NCBI GenBank assembly: GCA_002840285.1
Contig: PHAE01000002.1
Coordinates: forward strand, 92,304 to 156,303
From: Firmicutes bacterium HGW-Firmicutes-11
GTDB lineage: Bacteria; Bacillota; Clostridia; Peptostreptococcales; Anaerovoracaceae
DNA length: 64,000 nucleotides
Direction: 5' to 3'
Position 1 is the stretch's first letter, and each line of letters begins with the position of its first letter. Made by a program: the position numbers and the translations under genes. The notes under the pieces were generated by a model. The model ran no database searches. It worked only from the letters and a program-made list of their open reading frames with translations, and was not told where the DNA came from. This document shows positions 31,009 to 40,200 of this stretch, one piece after another.

Positions 31009-31521
31009 CTACAACCGGAACTTGCGGATGTCTTCTTTCAAGCGCTCGATGTCGATCAAGAAGTCTTCAATGTCATGCTCGTGCTCCAGCTCGTCGTTCA
31101 AAATGGAAACTGCGATCTGATAGGTTGAATGGTCTTTCCCGTTTGTGAACTCGGCGATTTCTTCATATCTTTGGATAGCGCAGCGTTCTCCTTCGAGATT
31201 CTGTTTGAGAATTTCTTCGATGTAGGGGTCAGTCGGAATTGCATAGGCACAGCGAGCGGTGGAGCTCCATTCTGCTGGATCCAGGATCGGTGTTCCTCCC
31301 AGTTGGAGGATCCGGTTCACGACCAGCACTGCATGTCCAAGCTCTTGTGTTGCATGGAGCAACAACTCCGGTTCAACCTCACTGCGCATGGGACCTTCCA
31401 TGATTCTCGCGCCGATCCAGTATTGGTAATAGGCAAGCCATTCTTCTGCCAATGCTTCATTCAACATCCGGATCAGTTTTTCTGTGTCAAGATTTGCTAT
31501 GGCCAATGCTTTCTTTCCCAT
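31009..31521 (-). CDS. Ferritin-like (Dps/bacterioferritin-type) protein
   Basis: LNEALAEEWLAYYQYWIGA, LLLHATQELGHAVLV, LNDELEHEHDIEDFL di-iron ligands; start trimmed to ATG behind GGAGGACGAGG. Confidence 0.85.
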   Translation of the reverse strand: MGKKALAIANLDTEKLIRMLNEALAEEWLAYYQYWIGARIMEGPMRSEVEPELLLHATQELGHAVLVVNRILQLGGTPILDPAEWSSTARCAYAIPTDPYIEEILKQNLEGERCAIQRYEEIAEFTNGKDHSTYQIAVSILNDELEHEHDIEDFLIDIERLKEDIRKFRL

Positions 31522-31602
31522 ATCCTCGTCCTCCTTTTTCAATGCAATACAACATCGTTCTCTACTGCTCATTTTACATGTTCCATCGCTGTTGTGTCAA
31601 AA

Positions 31603-32091
31603 TTAGTTTTTCGCTTGCACCATAGCTGCCGCAAATGCAGCGATACGATCCTCTGCGATGCTCGTAACATTGGTGGTTACTTTTGACACCTTCTTTACGA
31701 TCACACGTTCCATCAAATTCATTTTTTCTAAATTGAATGCGCCACCAAAATGATCTTTGGCAATCGCGACCGACAGCAATTCTTCCGGAAAGCTCTGTTG
31801 TAGTTCCTGTTGAAGAACGGCTTCCTCCTGCATACCACAGATAAACAGACCGATCCGTTTCTGCAAGAGCGTTTCCAAGTGCCTGGTGCAGAATTCCGGT
31901 ACTTCCTTTTGGATCTTTCCGACGTATACCGATCCACCGATGATCACTGCATCATAATCCTGAAGGTCGATACCATCCTTCTTCTCTTTCAGAGACAGAA
32001 GATCGGTATCTCCTGTCATTTGCCCTGCCAGCTGCTTTACACAGGTTTCGGTGCATCCGTATTTGGATGCGTAGACGATCAGTGTTTTCAT
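31603..32091 (-). CDS. Flavodoxin-domain protein
   Basis: MKTLIVYASKYGCTETC phosphate loop; AVIIGGSVYVGKIQ. Confidence 0.88.
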   Translation of the reverse strand: MKTLIVYASKYGCTETCVKQLAGQMTGDTDLLSLKEKKDGIDLQDYDAVIIGGSVYVGKIQKEVPEFCTRHLETLLQKRIGLFICGMQEEAVLQQELQQSFPEELLSVAIAKDHFGGAFNLEKMNLMERVIVKKVSKVTTNVTSIAEDRIAAFAAAMVQAKN

Positions 32092-32117
32092 TTTAGTTCC
32101 CTTCCTTTTCATTTTAA

Positions 32118-32498
32118 TTATTCCAGAGCATCTTCGATCGCCATCAAGTATGCGTTGCTCGTGACGGTTGCTCCCGACACGACGTCAACTCGGGTGTCCT
32201 GAGCAGCTACTACATTTTGAAACAGTTCGGTGCTCACTTCGGTCTTCACGAAGGTGACATCATCAAGTATCTCGATCTCTTCGATCCGGTTTCCCTTGAT
32301 GACCACCTGTAGTTCATTGGTCCATCTGCCATTGTGATAGGCACCGATATAAGTTCCATCTACCGGCAATACGGGGATCCCTTCCATTGACATCGAGGCG
32401 CCTTCGTCCAGTCCTTTCGTCAAATAGTAGATGCCACCAGCCAGAATCAATGCCATCATTAAAATGACGATGCCAAGTGCTTTTACTATCTTCTTCAT
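32118..32498 (-). CDS. FMN-binding domain membrane-anchored protein
   Basis: N-terminal TM; DVVSGATVTSNAYLMAIEDAL (SGAT flavinylation-type motif). Confidence 0.88.
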   Translation of the reverse strand: MKKIVKALGIVILMMALILAGGIYYLTKGLDEGASMSMEGIPVLPVDGTYIGAYHNGRWTNELQVVIKGNRIEEIEILDDVTFVKTEVSTELFQNVVAAQDTRVDVVSGATVTSNAYLMAIEDALE

Positions 32499-33115
32499 TT
32501 TCTACTCCTTGCAATTGCCATTACTGTTGTTTCTACGAAAAAATCGATGAGCCGATTCTGTTGATCCTGTCCGAGATCTCGTTCGCTGATCAGTTTAAGT
32601 ATCAAGCCAAGAGTTGACACAGCTACCATCTGAGCCGTTATCTCGATCTCATCCTCGTCCATGCCCTGCGATGTATCGAGCTTGGCAATACAGCTCGCTA
32701 AAACTGCCAGTGCCGGTTTTTCTTTTGCTGCTCCTCGAAACAAGGAGGATGTATGGCGCAAGGCCACGGTAGACTGGCTCAGTTGAGCAGACACAAATTC
32801 CTCCGGCATAGCCAGCGCAGCCCTAATATAATTTCTTGTCATGTCTTTGAGCACCTCCTCCGCTGACCCCTCCTTCACCGCAGCTGTGGCTACGGCATTC
32901 ATGATCTTGCCGTAACCGGTCTGCATGACATGGTCTAAGATCTCTTCCTTGTCTTTGAAATAATGGTAAATGACCGAAGGTGCATATTCGATACGAGCCG
33001 CAATTTTTCGTATCGAAAAGCCGTCGATCCCATGCTCCTTGATGATCTCCGTCGCTGCTTCCAGGATCAGCGCCTTCCGATTATCCCGTTCCCGTTCTCG
33101 TCTCGTTTCAGTCAT
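32495..33115 (-). CDS. TetR/AcrR-family regulator
   Basis: KALILEAATEIIKEHGIDGFSIRKIAARIEYAPSVIYHYFKDKEEIL HTH; start trimmed to MTETRRERER. Confidence 0.9.
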   Translation of the reverse strand: MTETRRERERDNRKALILEAATEIIKEHGIDGFSIRKIAARIEYAPSVIYHYFKDKEEILDHVMQTGYGKIMNAVATAAVKEGSAEEVLKDMTRNYIRAALAMPEEFVSAQLSQSTVALRHTSSLFRGAAKEKPALAVLASCIAKLDTSQGMDEDEIEITAQMVAVSTLGLILKLISERDLGQDQQNRLIDFFVETTVMAIARSRK

Positions 33116-33130
33116 TTCACGCTCCCTTTC

Positions 33131-33159
33131 GAACATTGTTCTTAATTAGAACATTGTTC
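33131..33159. promoter_or_regulatory. Putative TetR operator: two copies of GAACATTGTTC
   Basis: GAACATTGTTC at 33131..33141 and 33149..33159, each palindromic except at the centre, just upstream of the TetR start. Confidence 0.7.
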
Positions 33160-33172
33160 TACTTTAGAATAC

Positions 33173-33435
33173 GACAACGTTTGCGTGTTGTCAACACTTT
33201 TTTTGTAAGTTGCCGCGGCTTAGAACCGCTAGTTGTCTTTTTTTCTATACTGCACGTCCATATAGACAACAATTTACGGGATCCGTGCCATAATTGCAAT
33301 GGATCCCGCACCTTTGGCCCGTCAACAGCTCTTAGTAGTCATTTGCGAACGAAAAAAAATAATTGAGACAACGAATTCATGTAAATGGCGGATTGGCGTT
33401 GTCTCAAGACAATAGAGTCGGTCAAAAGAGACAAC
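33173..33435. repeat. Cluster of seven GACAAC/GTTGTC hexamers in an intergenic gap
   Basis: GACAAC or its complement at 33173, 33187, 33232, 33265, 33367, 33398, 33430. Confidence 0.7.
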
Positions 33436-33455
33436 GAAGCCTGAAAAAGGACGAA

Positions 33456-33485
33456 AAGGGTGCCGGCTTTTCAGCCGGCACCCTT
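33456..33485 (-). terminator. Strong 13-bp-stem terminator
   Basis: AAGGGTGCCGGCT-TTTC-AGCCGGCACCCTT, downstream of 33502..33966. Confidence 0.85.
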
Positions 33486-33501
33486 AAATTTAAGAAGAAA
33501 G

Positions 33502-33966
33502 CTACCTTCTGGACTTGCCGGAACGATGTTCGACCTCGATTTTGAATACTCTAGTTTTATGCTTTGCTGCTTCGATGTATTTCATGCCAGCATCCATGTA
33601 TTCGCTGGAGTACTTCGTGAGGAAACGGCGAAGCGCTCCCTCCTTCTCTTCTCCTGTGAGTTCACGGACACGACCGAAGAGGACCACGCTTTTATAGTTG
33701 GTGCTGAACTGATCCGGCAAAACTTCTGTGTCGCTGACTGCGCAAAAAGACACTTTGTCGCTTCTGGCAATATTGTCAAGTTTATGCCCTTCCACAGCGC
33801 AGTGGAAATAGACGGATGTTCCATCATAAACGTAGCTGATGGGAACGCCGTAAGGATATCCATCCGCGCCGGCAGTCGAAAGATACCCGTATGGGGCGGA
33901 TTCAAGAATGCGGTCGAGTTCTTCGCCGGTGATCTCCCGATCTTTTCTTCTGACTTCACGAAACAT
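33502..33966 (-). CDS. Pyridoxamine 5'-phosphate oxidase-like / NimA-like flavoprotein
   Basis: APYGYLSTAGADGYPYGVPISYVYDGTSVYFHCAVEGHKLDNI. Confidence 0.85.
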   Translation of the reverse strand: MFREVRRKDREITGEELDRILESAPYGYLSTAGADGYPYGVPISYVYDGTSVYFHCAVEGHKLDNIARSDKVSFCAVSDTEVLPDQFSTNYKSVVLFGRVRELTGEEKEGALRRFLTKYSSEYMDAGMKYIEAAKHKTRVFKIEVEHRSGKSRR

Positions 33967-34300
33967 TCAGCTTCTCCTTTCGGAATCCAAGGAAGAATTT
34001 CAAAGCGTCGTCGTTGCTTTGATACAAGGCGAGAAGCACGTAGATGCTTCCTGCAAAGAAACCCAGGATCATCATCATAACGATCCAGACCGCGGCAACG
34101 ATACTGTTCTTTTCCCGAAATGCGATCCAGCAAGAGAATAGAACAAACCCGACATAAAGATCGACCATAGAAACGATCCCCCAGGGGTTGGCCAGCAGCA
34201 AGGCACCGTCGCTTGCAAAGTCTCCTTTGACAAAGCCGAAAATCAGAGCTGCGGTCATAGCCAGTACACCGATCCATGCAATTGTCTTTGGAATTTTCAT
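33956..34300 (-). CDS. DUF1475-like small membrane protein
   Basis: WGIVSMVDLYVGFVLFSCWIAFREKN, hydrophobic. Confidence 0.7.
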   Translation of the reverse strand: MKIPKTIAWIGVLAMTAALIFGFVKGDFASDGALLLANPWGIVSMVDLYVGFVLFSCWIAFREKNSIVAAVWIVMMMILGFFAGSIYVLLALYQSNDDALKFFLGFRKEKLNVS

Positions 34301-34364
34301 TGTGCTCCTCCTTCAATGATGAGTCTTTCGTTTCTCTTATTGTACATGCAATTCGTCCAGCTGC

Positions 34365-34402
34365 GCAAGCCACTTTCACGGATGCAGGCCACTTTCACTG
34401 AT
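34365..34402 (+). repeat. Two tandem 19-bp repeats (17/19 identical) upstream of an ABC-F gene
   Basis: GCAAGCCACTTTCACGGAT / GCAGGCCACTTTCACTGAT. Confidence 0.8.
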
Positions 34403-34430
34403 TGACAGACGCTCTTGGAATCGATACAAT
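34402..34430 (+). promoter_or_regulatory. Near-consensus promoter of the ABC-F gene
   Basis: TTGACA-N17-TACAAT. Confidence 0.7.
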
Positions 34431-34462
34431 AAAAACTCATGGAATGGAATTGGGAGTAGAAA

Positions 34463-36016
34463 ATGAGTTTACTTAACGTAGAAAATGTGACCCACGGATT
34501 TGGAGCCAGGCGTATTCTGGAGGATGCCTCCTTTCGTTTGCTGAAGGGAGAGCACATCGGGCTGATCGGTGCGAACGGCGAGGGAAAGTCCACCTTCTTA
34601 AACATCATTACCGGCGCGCTTGCCCCCGACGAGGGAAAAATAGAATGGTCCAAAAGGGCGACCGTCGGCTATCTGGATCAAAGCACTTCTCTTCGAAAGG
34701 GAATGACCATTCGCGAAGTACTTAGGGAAGCGTTTCAAGGGATGTTCGATCTGGAGCAGGAGATGCTTGCTCTGTACGAAGATATGGCGACCGCTGCAGA
34801 CGGTTTGGACGAAATGATGGAGGATGCGGGTGAGATTCAGCACATGCTGGAACACAGCGGGTTCTACACTTTAGATGCCAAGATCGATGAAATGGCAAAT
34901 GGGCTGGGACTTGGTAGCATAGGTTTGGAGAAAGATGTCTCAGATCTCAGTGGTGGGCAACGCACCAAGGTGCTTCTCACCAAGCTGCTGCTTCAGGATC
35001 CTTCCATACTTATACTGGATGAGCCGACCAATTTTCTTGATTACGAACAGATCGAATGGTTGAAAAAGTACCTGCAGGAATATGAGAACAGCTTCATTTT
35101 GGTGTCGCATGACATGGAATTTCTAAATTCCGTCGTCAACGTGATCTACCATGTGAACGATGGCGAGTTGACCCGCTATTCGGGCAACTACGACAAATTT
35201 CAGCAGATGTATGCGGTCAAGCGAAACCAGGAGCAAAAGGCCTTTGACCGACAGCAGCAGGAAATCGAGCGAATGGAAGATTTCATCGCCCGCAACAAAG
35301 CAAGAGTTGCGACGAGAGGAATGGCTAACAGTCGACAAAAAATGCTCGATAAAATAGATATCTTGGAAAAACCCAGAGACAAGCCGAAGCCATCCTTCGC
35401 CTTCAAAGAAGCCCGTACTCCCAGCAGATTCATAGCAGAAGGAAAGCAAGTCGTTCTTGGTTATGGAGAACCGCTGACGAGACCCGTCGACTTTGCTCTG
35501 GAGCGTGGGCAAAAAATCGCAGTTTGCGGCACGAACGGATTGGGCAAAACGACGCTGCTCCGAACGATCTTGAACGAGATCTCTCCAGTTTCAGGCAGAG
35601 TGGAGCTTGGAGATTTCCTTGTACCTGCTTACTATGCGCAAGATGAGGAAAGAGACAGTTCAGATACCGCATTGGAAAGCCTCTGGAAAGAATTCCCATC
35701 CTACACCAATGCCGAAGTCCGGGCGGCTTTGGCCAAATGCGGCCTGACCAACGAACACATCACTAGCCAGATGAAGGTGCTTAGCGGTGGAGAAAACGCA
35801 AAGGCGCGCCTATGCAAACTGATGCAGCGTGAAACAAACTGGCTGATCCTGGATGAGCCGACCAATCATCTCGATGTGGAAGCAAAAGCAGAATTGAAAC
35901 GATCCCTCATGGCGTTCCGAGGGACCGTTCTGCTCGTCTGTCATGAACCTGATTTTTATCAGGATTGGATCACTGATGTGTGGAACGTAGAAGACTGGAC
36001 TTTAAAAATCATATAG
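34463..36016 (+). CDS. ABC-F family ATP-binding protein
   Basis: GANGEGKSTFLNIITG, LSGGQRTKVLLTKLLLQDPSILILDEPTNFLD, LSGGENAKARL, LILDEPTNHLDVEAK. Confidence 0.93.
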   Translation: MSLLNVENVTHGFGARRILEDASFRLLKGEHIGLIGANGEGKSTFLNIITGALAPDEGKIEWSKRATVGYLDQSTSLRKGMTIREVLREAFQGMFDLEQEMLALYEDMATAADGLDEMMEDAGEIQHMLEHSGFYTLDAKIDEMANGLGLGSIGLEKDVSDLSGGQRTKVLLTKLLLQDPSILILDEPTNFLDYEQIEWLKKYLQEYENSFILVSHDMEFLNSVVNVIYHVNDGELTRYSGNYDKFQQMYAVKRNQEQKAFDRQQQEIERMEDFIARNKARVATRGMANSRQKMLDKIDILEKPRDKPKPSFAFKEARTPSRFIAEGKQVVLGYGEPLTRPVDFALERGQKIAVCGTNGLGKTTLLRTILNEISPVSGRVELGDFLVPAYYAQDEERDSSDTALESLWKEFPSYTNAEVRAALAKCGLTNEHITSQMKVLSGGENAKARLCKLMQRETNWLILDEPTNHLDVEAKAELKRSLMAFRGTVLLVCHEPDFYQDWITDVWNVEDWTLKII

Positions 36017-36028
36017 GTGCCGAAACGA

Positions 36029-37393
36029 TCACTTCTTCGACCAGGAAGCACTGAAGATCGTCTCCGCCAATGTTGGGTGGACATGAATCATATCTTGCAG
36101 ATCATGAACGGTTGCTCCAAAATGCATCGCCATGATGAGTTCGTGGATCAGTTCTCCCGCCTCCGGGCCAATGATGTGGGCTCCCAGTATCTTGCCGCTT
36201 TCCGCCTCCAGAATCAATTTGACAAAGCCAGTTGTTTTTTCTATGGCCATCGCCCGCCCCAGGAAACCGAAGGGGAAGCGTTGCACTTTGATTTTGTGTC
36301 CGGCGCTGATTGCTGCGGCTTCGCTTAAACCAATGCCGGCGATCTCCGGTTCTGTAAAGATCGAAAAAGGGACCAGCCGATCTTTTGATTGGATCTTCTT
36401 TCCTTTGAACATGTTTCTGGCAAGCAAAAGCGCATCATTCCTGGCTTTATGGGTGAACATCGTTCCGCCGATCACATCGCCGATAGCCCAGATCCCTTCC
36501 ACTCCTGTCTGAAAGTCGTCGTCCACAATGATATATCCTCTTTCGTCCATACGAACGCCTACTTTTTCCAAGGCAAGCCGATCTGTATTCGGCGCGCGTC
36601 CTGTCGCAAGAAGCAGCTGGTCCGCGTGATAGCGCACCGGTCCGTTTTCTGTTTCGTTGACTAAAAAAACCTTGTCATCTTCTGAAAAGACAGAACTGAC
36701 GTTGGTGTTGAATTCGATTCTGATCCCTTCCGATTCGAGGACCTTCTGAATCTCTTCTGAGATTTCCGGTTCCAGATTTGGCGCCAGTCGATTTCCATGT
36801 TGAATGATAGTGACCTTCACCCCCAGGCGAGACAGCATTTGGGAAAATTCCAATGCGATGATCCCCCCGCCAAGAATCAGCAAGTCTCGCGGAAGCTCTT
36901 TCAGTTCCATGGCGGTGGTGGACGTCAGATAATCGACTTCCTTCAATCCGTTCACCGGCGGGATCGCAGACCGGGCTCCGGTAGCGATCACGATGTTTTT
37001 TGCCGTCAACACCTCGCCGTTGACCTCCACAGAATGGGAATCCAGAAAAACGGCTTCCCCTTCGTAGAGGGTGATGCGATCGTTTTCTTTGACCTTGCGG
37101 TAACTGCGATCACGGATCCTTGCAACCATCTCATCCTTGCGGGCAACCATTGCTGCCCAGTCCGCCTTGGGAGATTCTACGACCACTCCGAATTTGCCCG
37201 CATCCTTTACTGTCTGCATGACTCTCGCTGAGCTGATCAATATTTTAGTCGGGATGCAACCTACGTTGACGCAGGTTCCGCTGACATGGCTTTTCTCAAC
37301 GATTGCCGACTTCCATCCAGTGCCTGCGGCAGAGTGCACCAGGCTCAACCCGGCGGAGCCGGCGCCAAGGACGATCAAGTCATACTGTTTCAT
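36029..37393 (-). CDS. Class I pyridine nucleotide-disulfide oxidoreductase (dihydrolipoamide dehydrogenase / mercuric reductase-like)
   Basis: MKQYDLIVLGAGSAGLSLV, GTCVNVGCIPTK redox Cys pair, GIWAIGDVIGG, HVHPTLAETI. Start trimmed to 37393. Confidence 0.92.
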   Translation of the reverse strand: MKQYDLIVLGAGSAGLSLVHSAAGTGWKSAIVEKSHVSGTCVNVGCIPTKILISSARVMQTVKDAGKFGVVVESPKADWAAMVARKDEMVARIRDRSYRKVKENDRITLYEGEAVFLDSHSVEVNGEVLTAKNIVIATGARSAIPPVNGLKEVDYLTSTTAMELKELPRDLLILGGGIIALEFSQMLSRLGVKVTIIQHGNRLAPNLEPEISEEIQKVLESEGIRIEFNTNVSSVFSEDDKVFLVNETENGPVRYHADQLLLATGRAPNTDRLALEKVGVRMDERGYIIVDDDFQTGVEGIWAIGDVIGGTMFTHKARNDALLLARNMFKGKKIQSKDRLVPFSIFTEPEIAGIGLSEAAAISAGHKIKVQRFPFGFLGRAMAIEKTTGFVKLILEAESGKILGAHIIGPEAGELIHELIMAMHFGATVHDLQDMIHVHPTLAETIFSASWSKK

Positions 37394-38357
37394 GTCCTTC
37401 CTCCATTCCTTCTTTTTCTGAAGGCAGTCGATGTCTTTCCCGATACAAGACCGGTGACGTGCCAAACAGAATTTCATCATCGATAGCGCTTCGCTCCAGC
37501 AGCACAAGTTCCTTTGCGATCGATGTGATGTTTCTCTTGAATTCCGGTGAATTGATGCCATCCACTGTCTTTCCTTTGATTTTTCTATAGTGGGAATAGT
37601 GCTTCCAGAGGCTGCCTGTGATTCTTCTTGTCGTCGATGGTTTTCGAAGAAGCTCCATGATGCCTTTTCTGAATTCTTCAATGAACACCTTTTCAACATG
37701 GCTGTCGAGTGATGCAAGCTTCCGTCCCATGTCCCGCGCCCAGGGATCGTTCAACTCCTGACACAGGAATTTCAATACGTACCAGGCGGAATACAGATCC
37801 GCCTTGTTTTCAAGAGAACGATGTTTGAACCAGTAAAATGCCAGCAGCCGTCTTCTCCAGTCCCACCACTTCAGAGGGCTTTGCAGGTCGGCGGCAGGAA
37901 TCAGGAAAAACTCATTTTCTAAAAGCAGCGCCCCAAATACGCCCGGTGGATTTCCCCTTTTCTGGTCCTTCATCGAGGTGCGGTAGACACCGCAGGACGG
38001 GCTGCCGTCCATATACACAAACGCTGTGATCCCTGCGCGTTTTAGCGTTTCCATGCAAGATTCGGCGCCAAATATCACGTCTTCTGTGACCTTGTGTCCT
38101 TTTCGGTTCTTGACCTCCACTTCACCGGTCCATACCTTTGATCCATCACCGCCGGAAAGGTGGATCGGATCCCGTGGAACGCCCAGTCCAGCCATGCATT
38201 CCGGACACACCGGACACCATTTGAAATCGTTCTTCTCCCTGCCGAGACTGCTGAGTGTATCCCATCCCTTTGCATTGTAACGGACAGGACTACCCATGCA
38301 ACAGGCGCTGATGCCGATCCCTATCTTGTCGCTGATGATGACCGCTTTTTTATCCAT
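37380..38357 (-). CDS. DUF523 - DUF1722 protein
   Basis: IGIGISACCMGSPVRYNAKG (DUF523); C-terminal YSHYRKIKGK region (DUF1722). Confidence 0.85.
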   Translation of the reverse strand: MDKKAVIISDKIGIGISACCMGSPVRYNAKGWDTLSSLGREKNDFKWCPVCPECMAGLGVPRDPIHLSGGDGSKVWTGEVEVKNRKGHKVTEDVIFGAESCMETLKRAGITAFVYMDGSPSCGVYRTSMKDQKRGNPPGVFGALLLENEFFLIPAADLQSPLKWWDWRRRLLAFYWFKHRSLENKADLYSAWYVLKFLCQELNDPWARDMGRKLASLDSHVEKVFIEEFRKGIMELLRKPSTTRRITGSLWKHYSHYRKIKGKTVDGINSPEFKRNITSIAKELVLLERSAIDDEILFGTSPVLYRERHRLPSEKEGMEEGHETV

Positions 38358-38405
38358 GTCGATGCCTCTCAGATTTCTGTTGCCAGCGAGAAAAAATCAC
38401 ATTAC

Positions 38406-38435
38406 AAAAAAGAACCCCGTGAGGGGTTCTTTTTT
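38406..38435 (-). terminator. Rho-independent terminator after the rubredoxin-domain gene
   Basis: AGAACCCC-GTGA-GGGGTTCT flanked by A/T runs. Confidence 0.85.
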
Positions 38436-38441
38436 AAGAAT

Positions 38442-38780
38442 CTACCATTTGCCTTTGCTCATATGGCCAGCCAGTTCGGCTTTGCTCCGCTGTTTGATGA
38501 CCCATGCCTCATGATGCGCCTGCTGAAATACAGCCACACAATTGGGATCCAAATTCAGGGCGATGCCCTCCTTGGCCAGATCTTTGATTTTCATCGTCAG
38601 TTTTATGATTTCCATATGAATGTCATTGGTCGGGTCGGAGGTGAACACTTTCATTGCATCCTCTTCCGACATCAGTTCGAATTTTTCCTTTGGCGCGCCA
38701 CATTTGGGGCATGTTTCCGGTGCATCGCTACCCTCGTGCATAAAACCGCAGACAGAACACTTCCATAACATAGTCTTCAT
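38442..38780 (-). CDS. Rubredoxin-like-domain protein
   Basis: WKCSVCGFMHEGSDAPETCPKCGAPKEKFELM. Confidence 0.85.
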   Translation of the reverse strand: MKTMLWKCSVCGFMHEGSDAPETCPKCGAPKEKFELMSEEDAMKVFTSDPTNDIHMEIIKLTMKIKDLAKEGIALNLDPNCVAVFQQAHHEAWVIKQRSKAELAGHMSKGKW

Positions 38781-38834
38781 CTCCTTACTTGATTCGATAG
38801 TTGTTGCTTTGATTATACTTAATTTTCTGTTTAT

Positions 38835-40193
38835 TTACAAGGTAATGGAAGAAACCTTTTTCAGGTATTTATCCATATCGAACTTCCGCTTCAATCCTTT
38901 GTCATTCATGTAGCGGACAATTCCAAAAATGGCACGCTCACCCCACGGTCTGTCGTGCTTGCCAAAACACCAGGCGACTCCTGCAAATCCGTTGGGATCT
39001 CTGCCGTCCAAATGATACTTGTTGTTGAGATACAATGATGTCGAAAAGGCCTCCGCTGGATCCCCGGTCCACTCAAGGATCTTTTTCCCCCAATACATCC
39101 TCATATAACCATGCATCTTCCCTGTCAGTACCATCTCCATCTGGGCAGCGTTCCAATAAGGGTCGTGAGTGCTCCCCTTCTCCAGCTCTTCTCTAGTATA
39201 AAGATACTCTCGTCCATCGCGGCTATGTTTTTCCAACGTGGATCTCGCCCATTGGGGGATCGATTCATAGGAGTCGTACTTGTCGTTGTAGAAAACATAG
39301 TTTACGCCCAGCTCTCTTCGTACGATCAATTCCTCCAGGAAACCTTCCGCTACGACCTCTGGTATATCTGCAAGTCGCTGAGCGATATAAAGAGGCGATA
39401 TCTGTCCGAAATGAAGGTAAGGGCTCAACCCCGACGAGCAGGATTCGCCCGGCTCGTTTTTCCGCTCATCGTATCTGTATATATTCTCCGCAAGGAACTC
39501 TTCCAACCGATCTTTCGCTTTGCTTGTGCCACCTGTGTAAAAGGCGACTCTCTTTACGCTTCGATCGATCGTAAGACCGCTAAGTACCTTTTCTATGTCG
39601 TCGATCGCAAACTCCCGAAAGGGAAGGACGCTGCTTAAGGAGGAAATCTGACACTCGCCTTCGTGAAACGGTTGTAACCACTGGTAGAGCTGTGGCCGGA
39701 GTTTTCTTCTCAGTGTGGCTGCAGAGTATTCTTCCTTCGATGATGCCAATTCTACCGGAACGATCACATTGCTCTCGATCTGGATCACCGGACAGTCGGC
39801 CTTTTGGGCAAACCATTCTCTCCATTGCCGTTCGATCCTCAGATATCCCCTGTCGACGACGACCATAGCCGCAAACTTTGATACTTGCATCGCACCTTGC
39901 TCAGGGGACGTATGTAGAATGACCAGTTTGATCTTTCGCTTTTTCAGTTCTTCCTTTACTTCTCTCAATCCTTCCAACAGAAATGCGTAATGACGTTCAT
40001 TGGCCTCCGGGAAGTCGTCCGTGATCCCAAAGTATACGATCAGTGGTTTTCTCAGAAAATTGGCCTGGTCGATGGCATATTCAAGGGCGTGGTTCCACTC
40101 GGTTCGTTGGGAACTCTGCATCCAGTACACGACAAAAGGGCGAATCACGATCGCTTTATCGTTCAATCGTTTCATTCTCCCTTCGTCGAGCAT
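38835..40193 (-). CDS. Class II deoxyribodipyrimidine photolyase
   Basis: CSSGLSPYLHFGQISPLYIAQR, LTGKMHGYMRMYWGKKILEWT, DPNGFAGVAWCFGKHDRPWGERAIFG. Start between 40175 and 40193 is uncertain. Confidence 0.92.
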   Translation of the reverse strand: MLDEGRMKRLNDKAIVIRPFVVYWMQSSQRTEWNHALEYAIDQANFLRKPLIVYFGITDDFPEANERHYAFLLEGLREVKEELKKRKIKLVILHTSPEQGAMQVSKFAAMVVVDRGYLRIERQWREWFAQKADCPVIQIESNVIVPVELASSKEEYSAATLRRKLRPQLYQWLQPFHEGECQISSLSSVLPFREFAIDDIEKVLSGLTIDRSVKRVAFYTGGTSKAKDRLEEFLAENIYRYDERKNEPGESCSSGLSPYLHFGQISPLYIAQRLADIPEVVAEGFLEELIVRRELGVNYVFYNDKYDSYESIPQWARSTLEKHSRDGREYLYTREELEKGSTHDPYWNAAQMEMVLTGKMHGYMRMYWGKKILEWTGDPAEAFSTSLYLNNKYHLDGRDPNGFAGVAWCFGKHDRPWGERAIFGIVRYMNDKGLKRKFDMDKYLKKVSSITL

Positions 40194-40200
40194 GCTTTGT

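Noticed and set aside
33582-34379. 265-aa minus-strand ORF
   Set aside because: Overlaps the PNPOx-like and DUF1475-like genes in another frame; the two smaller ORFs have family motifs and RBS support.
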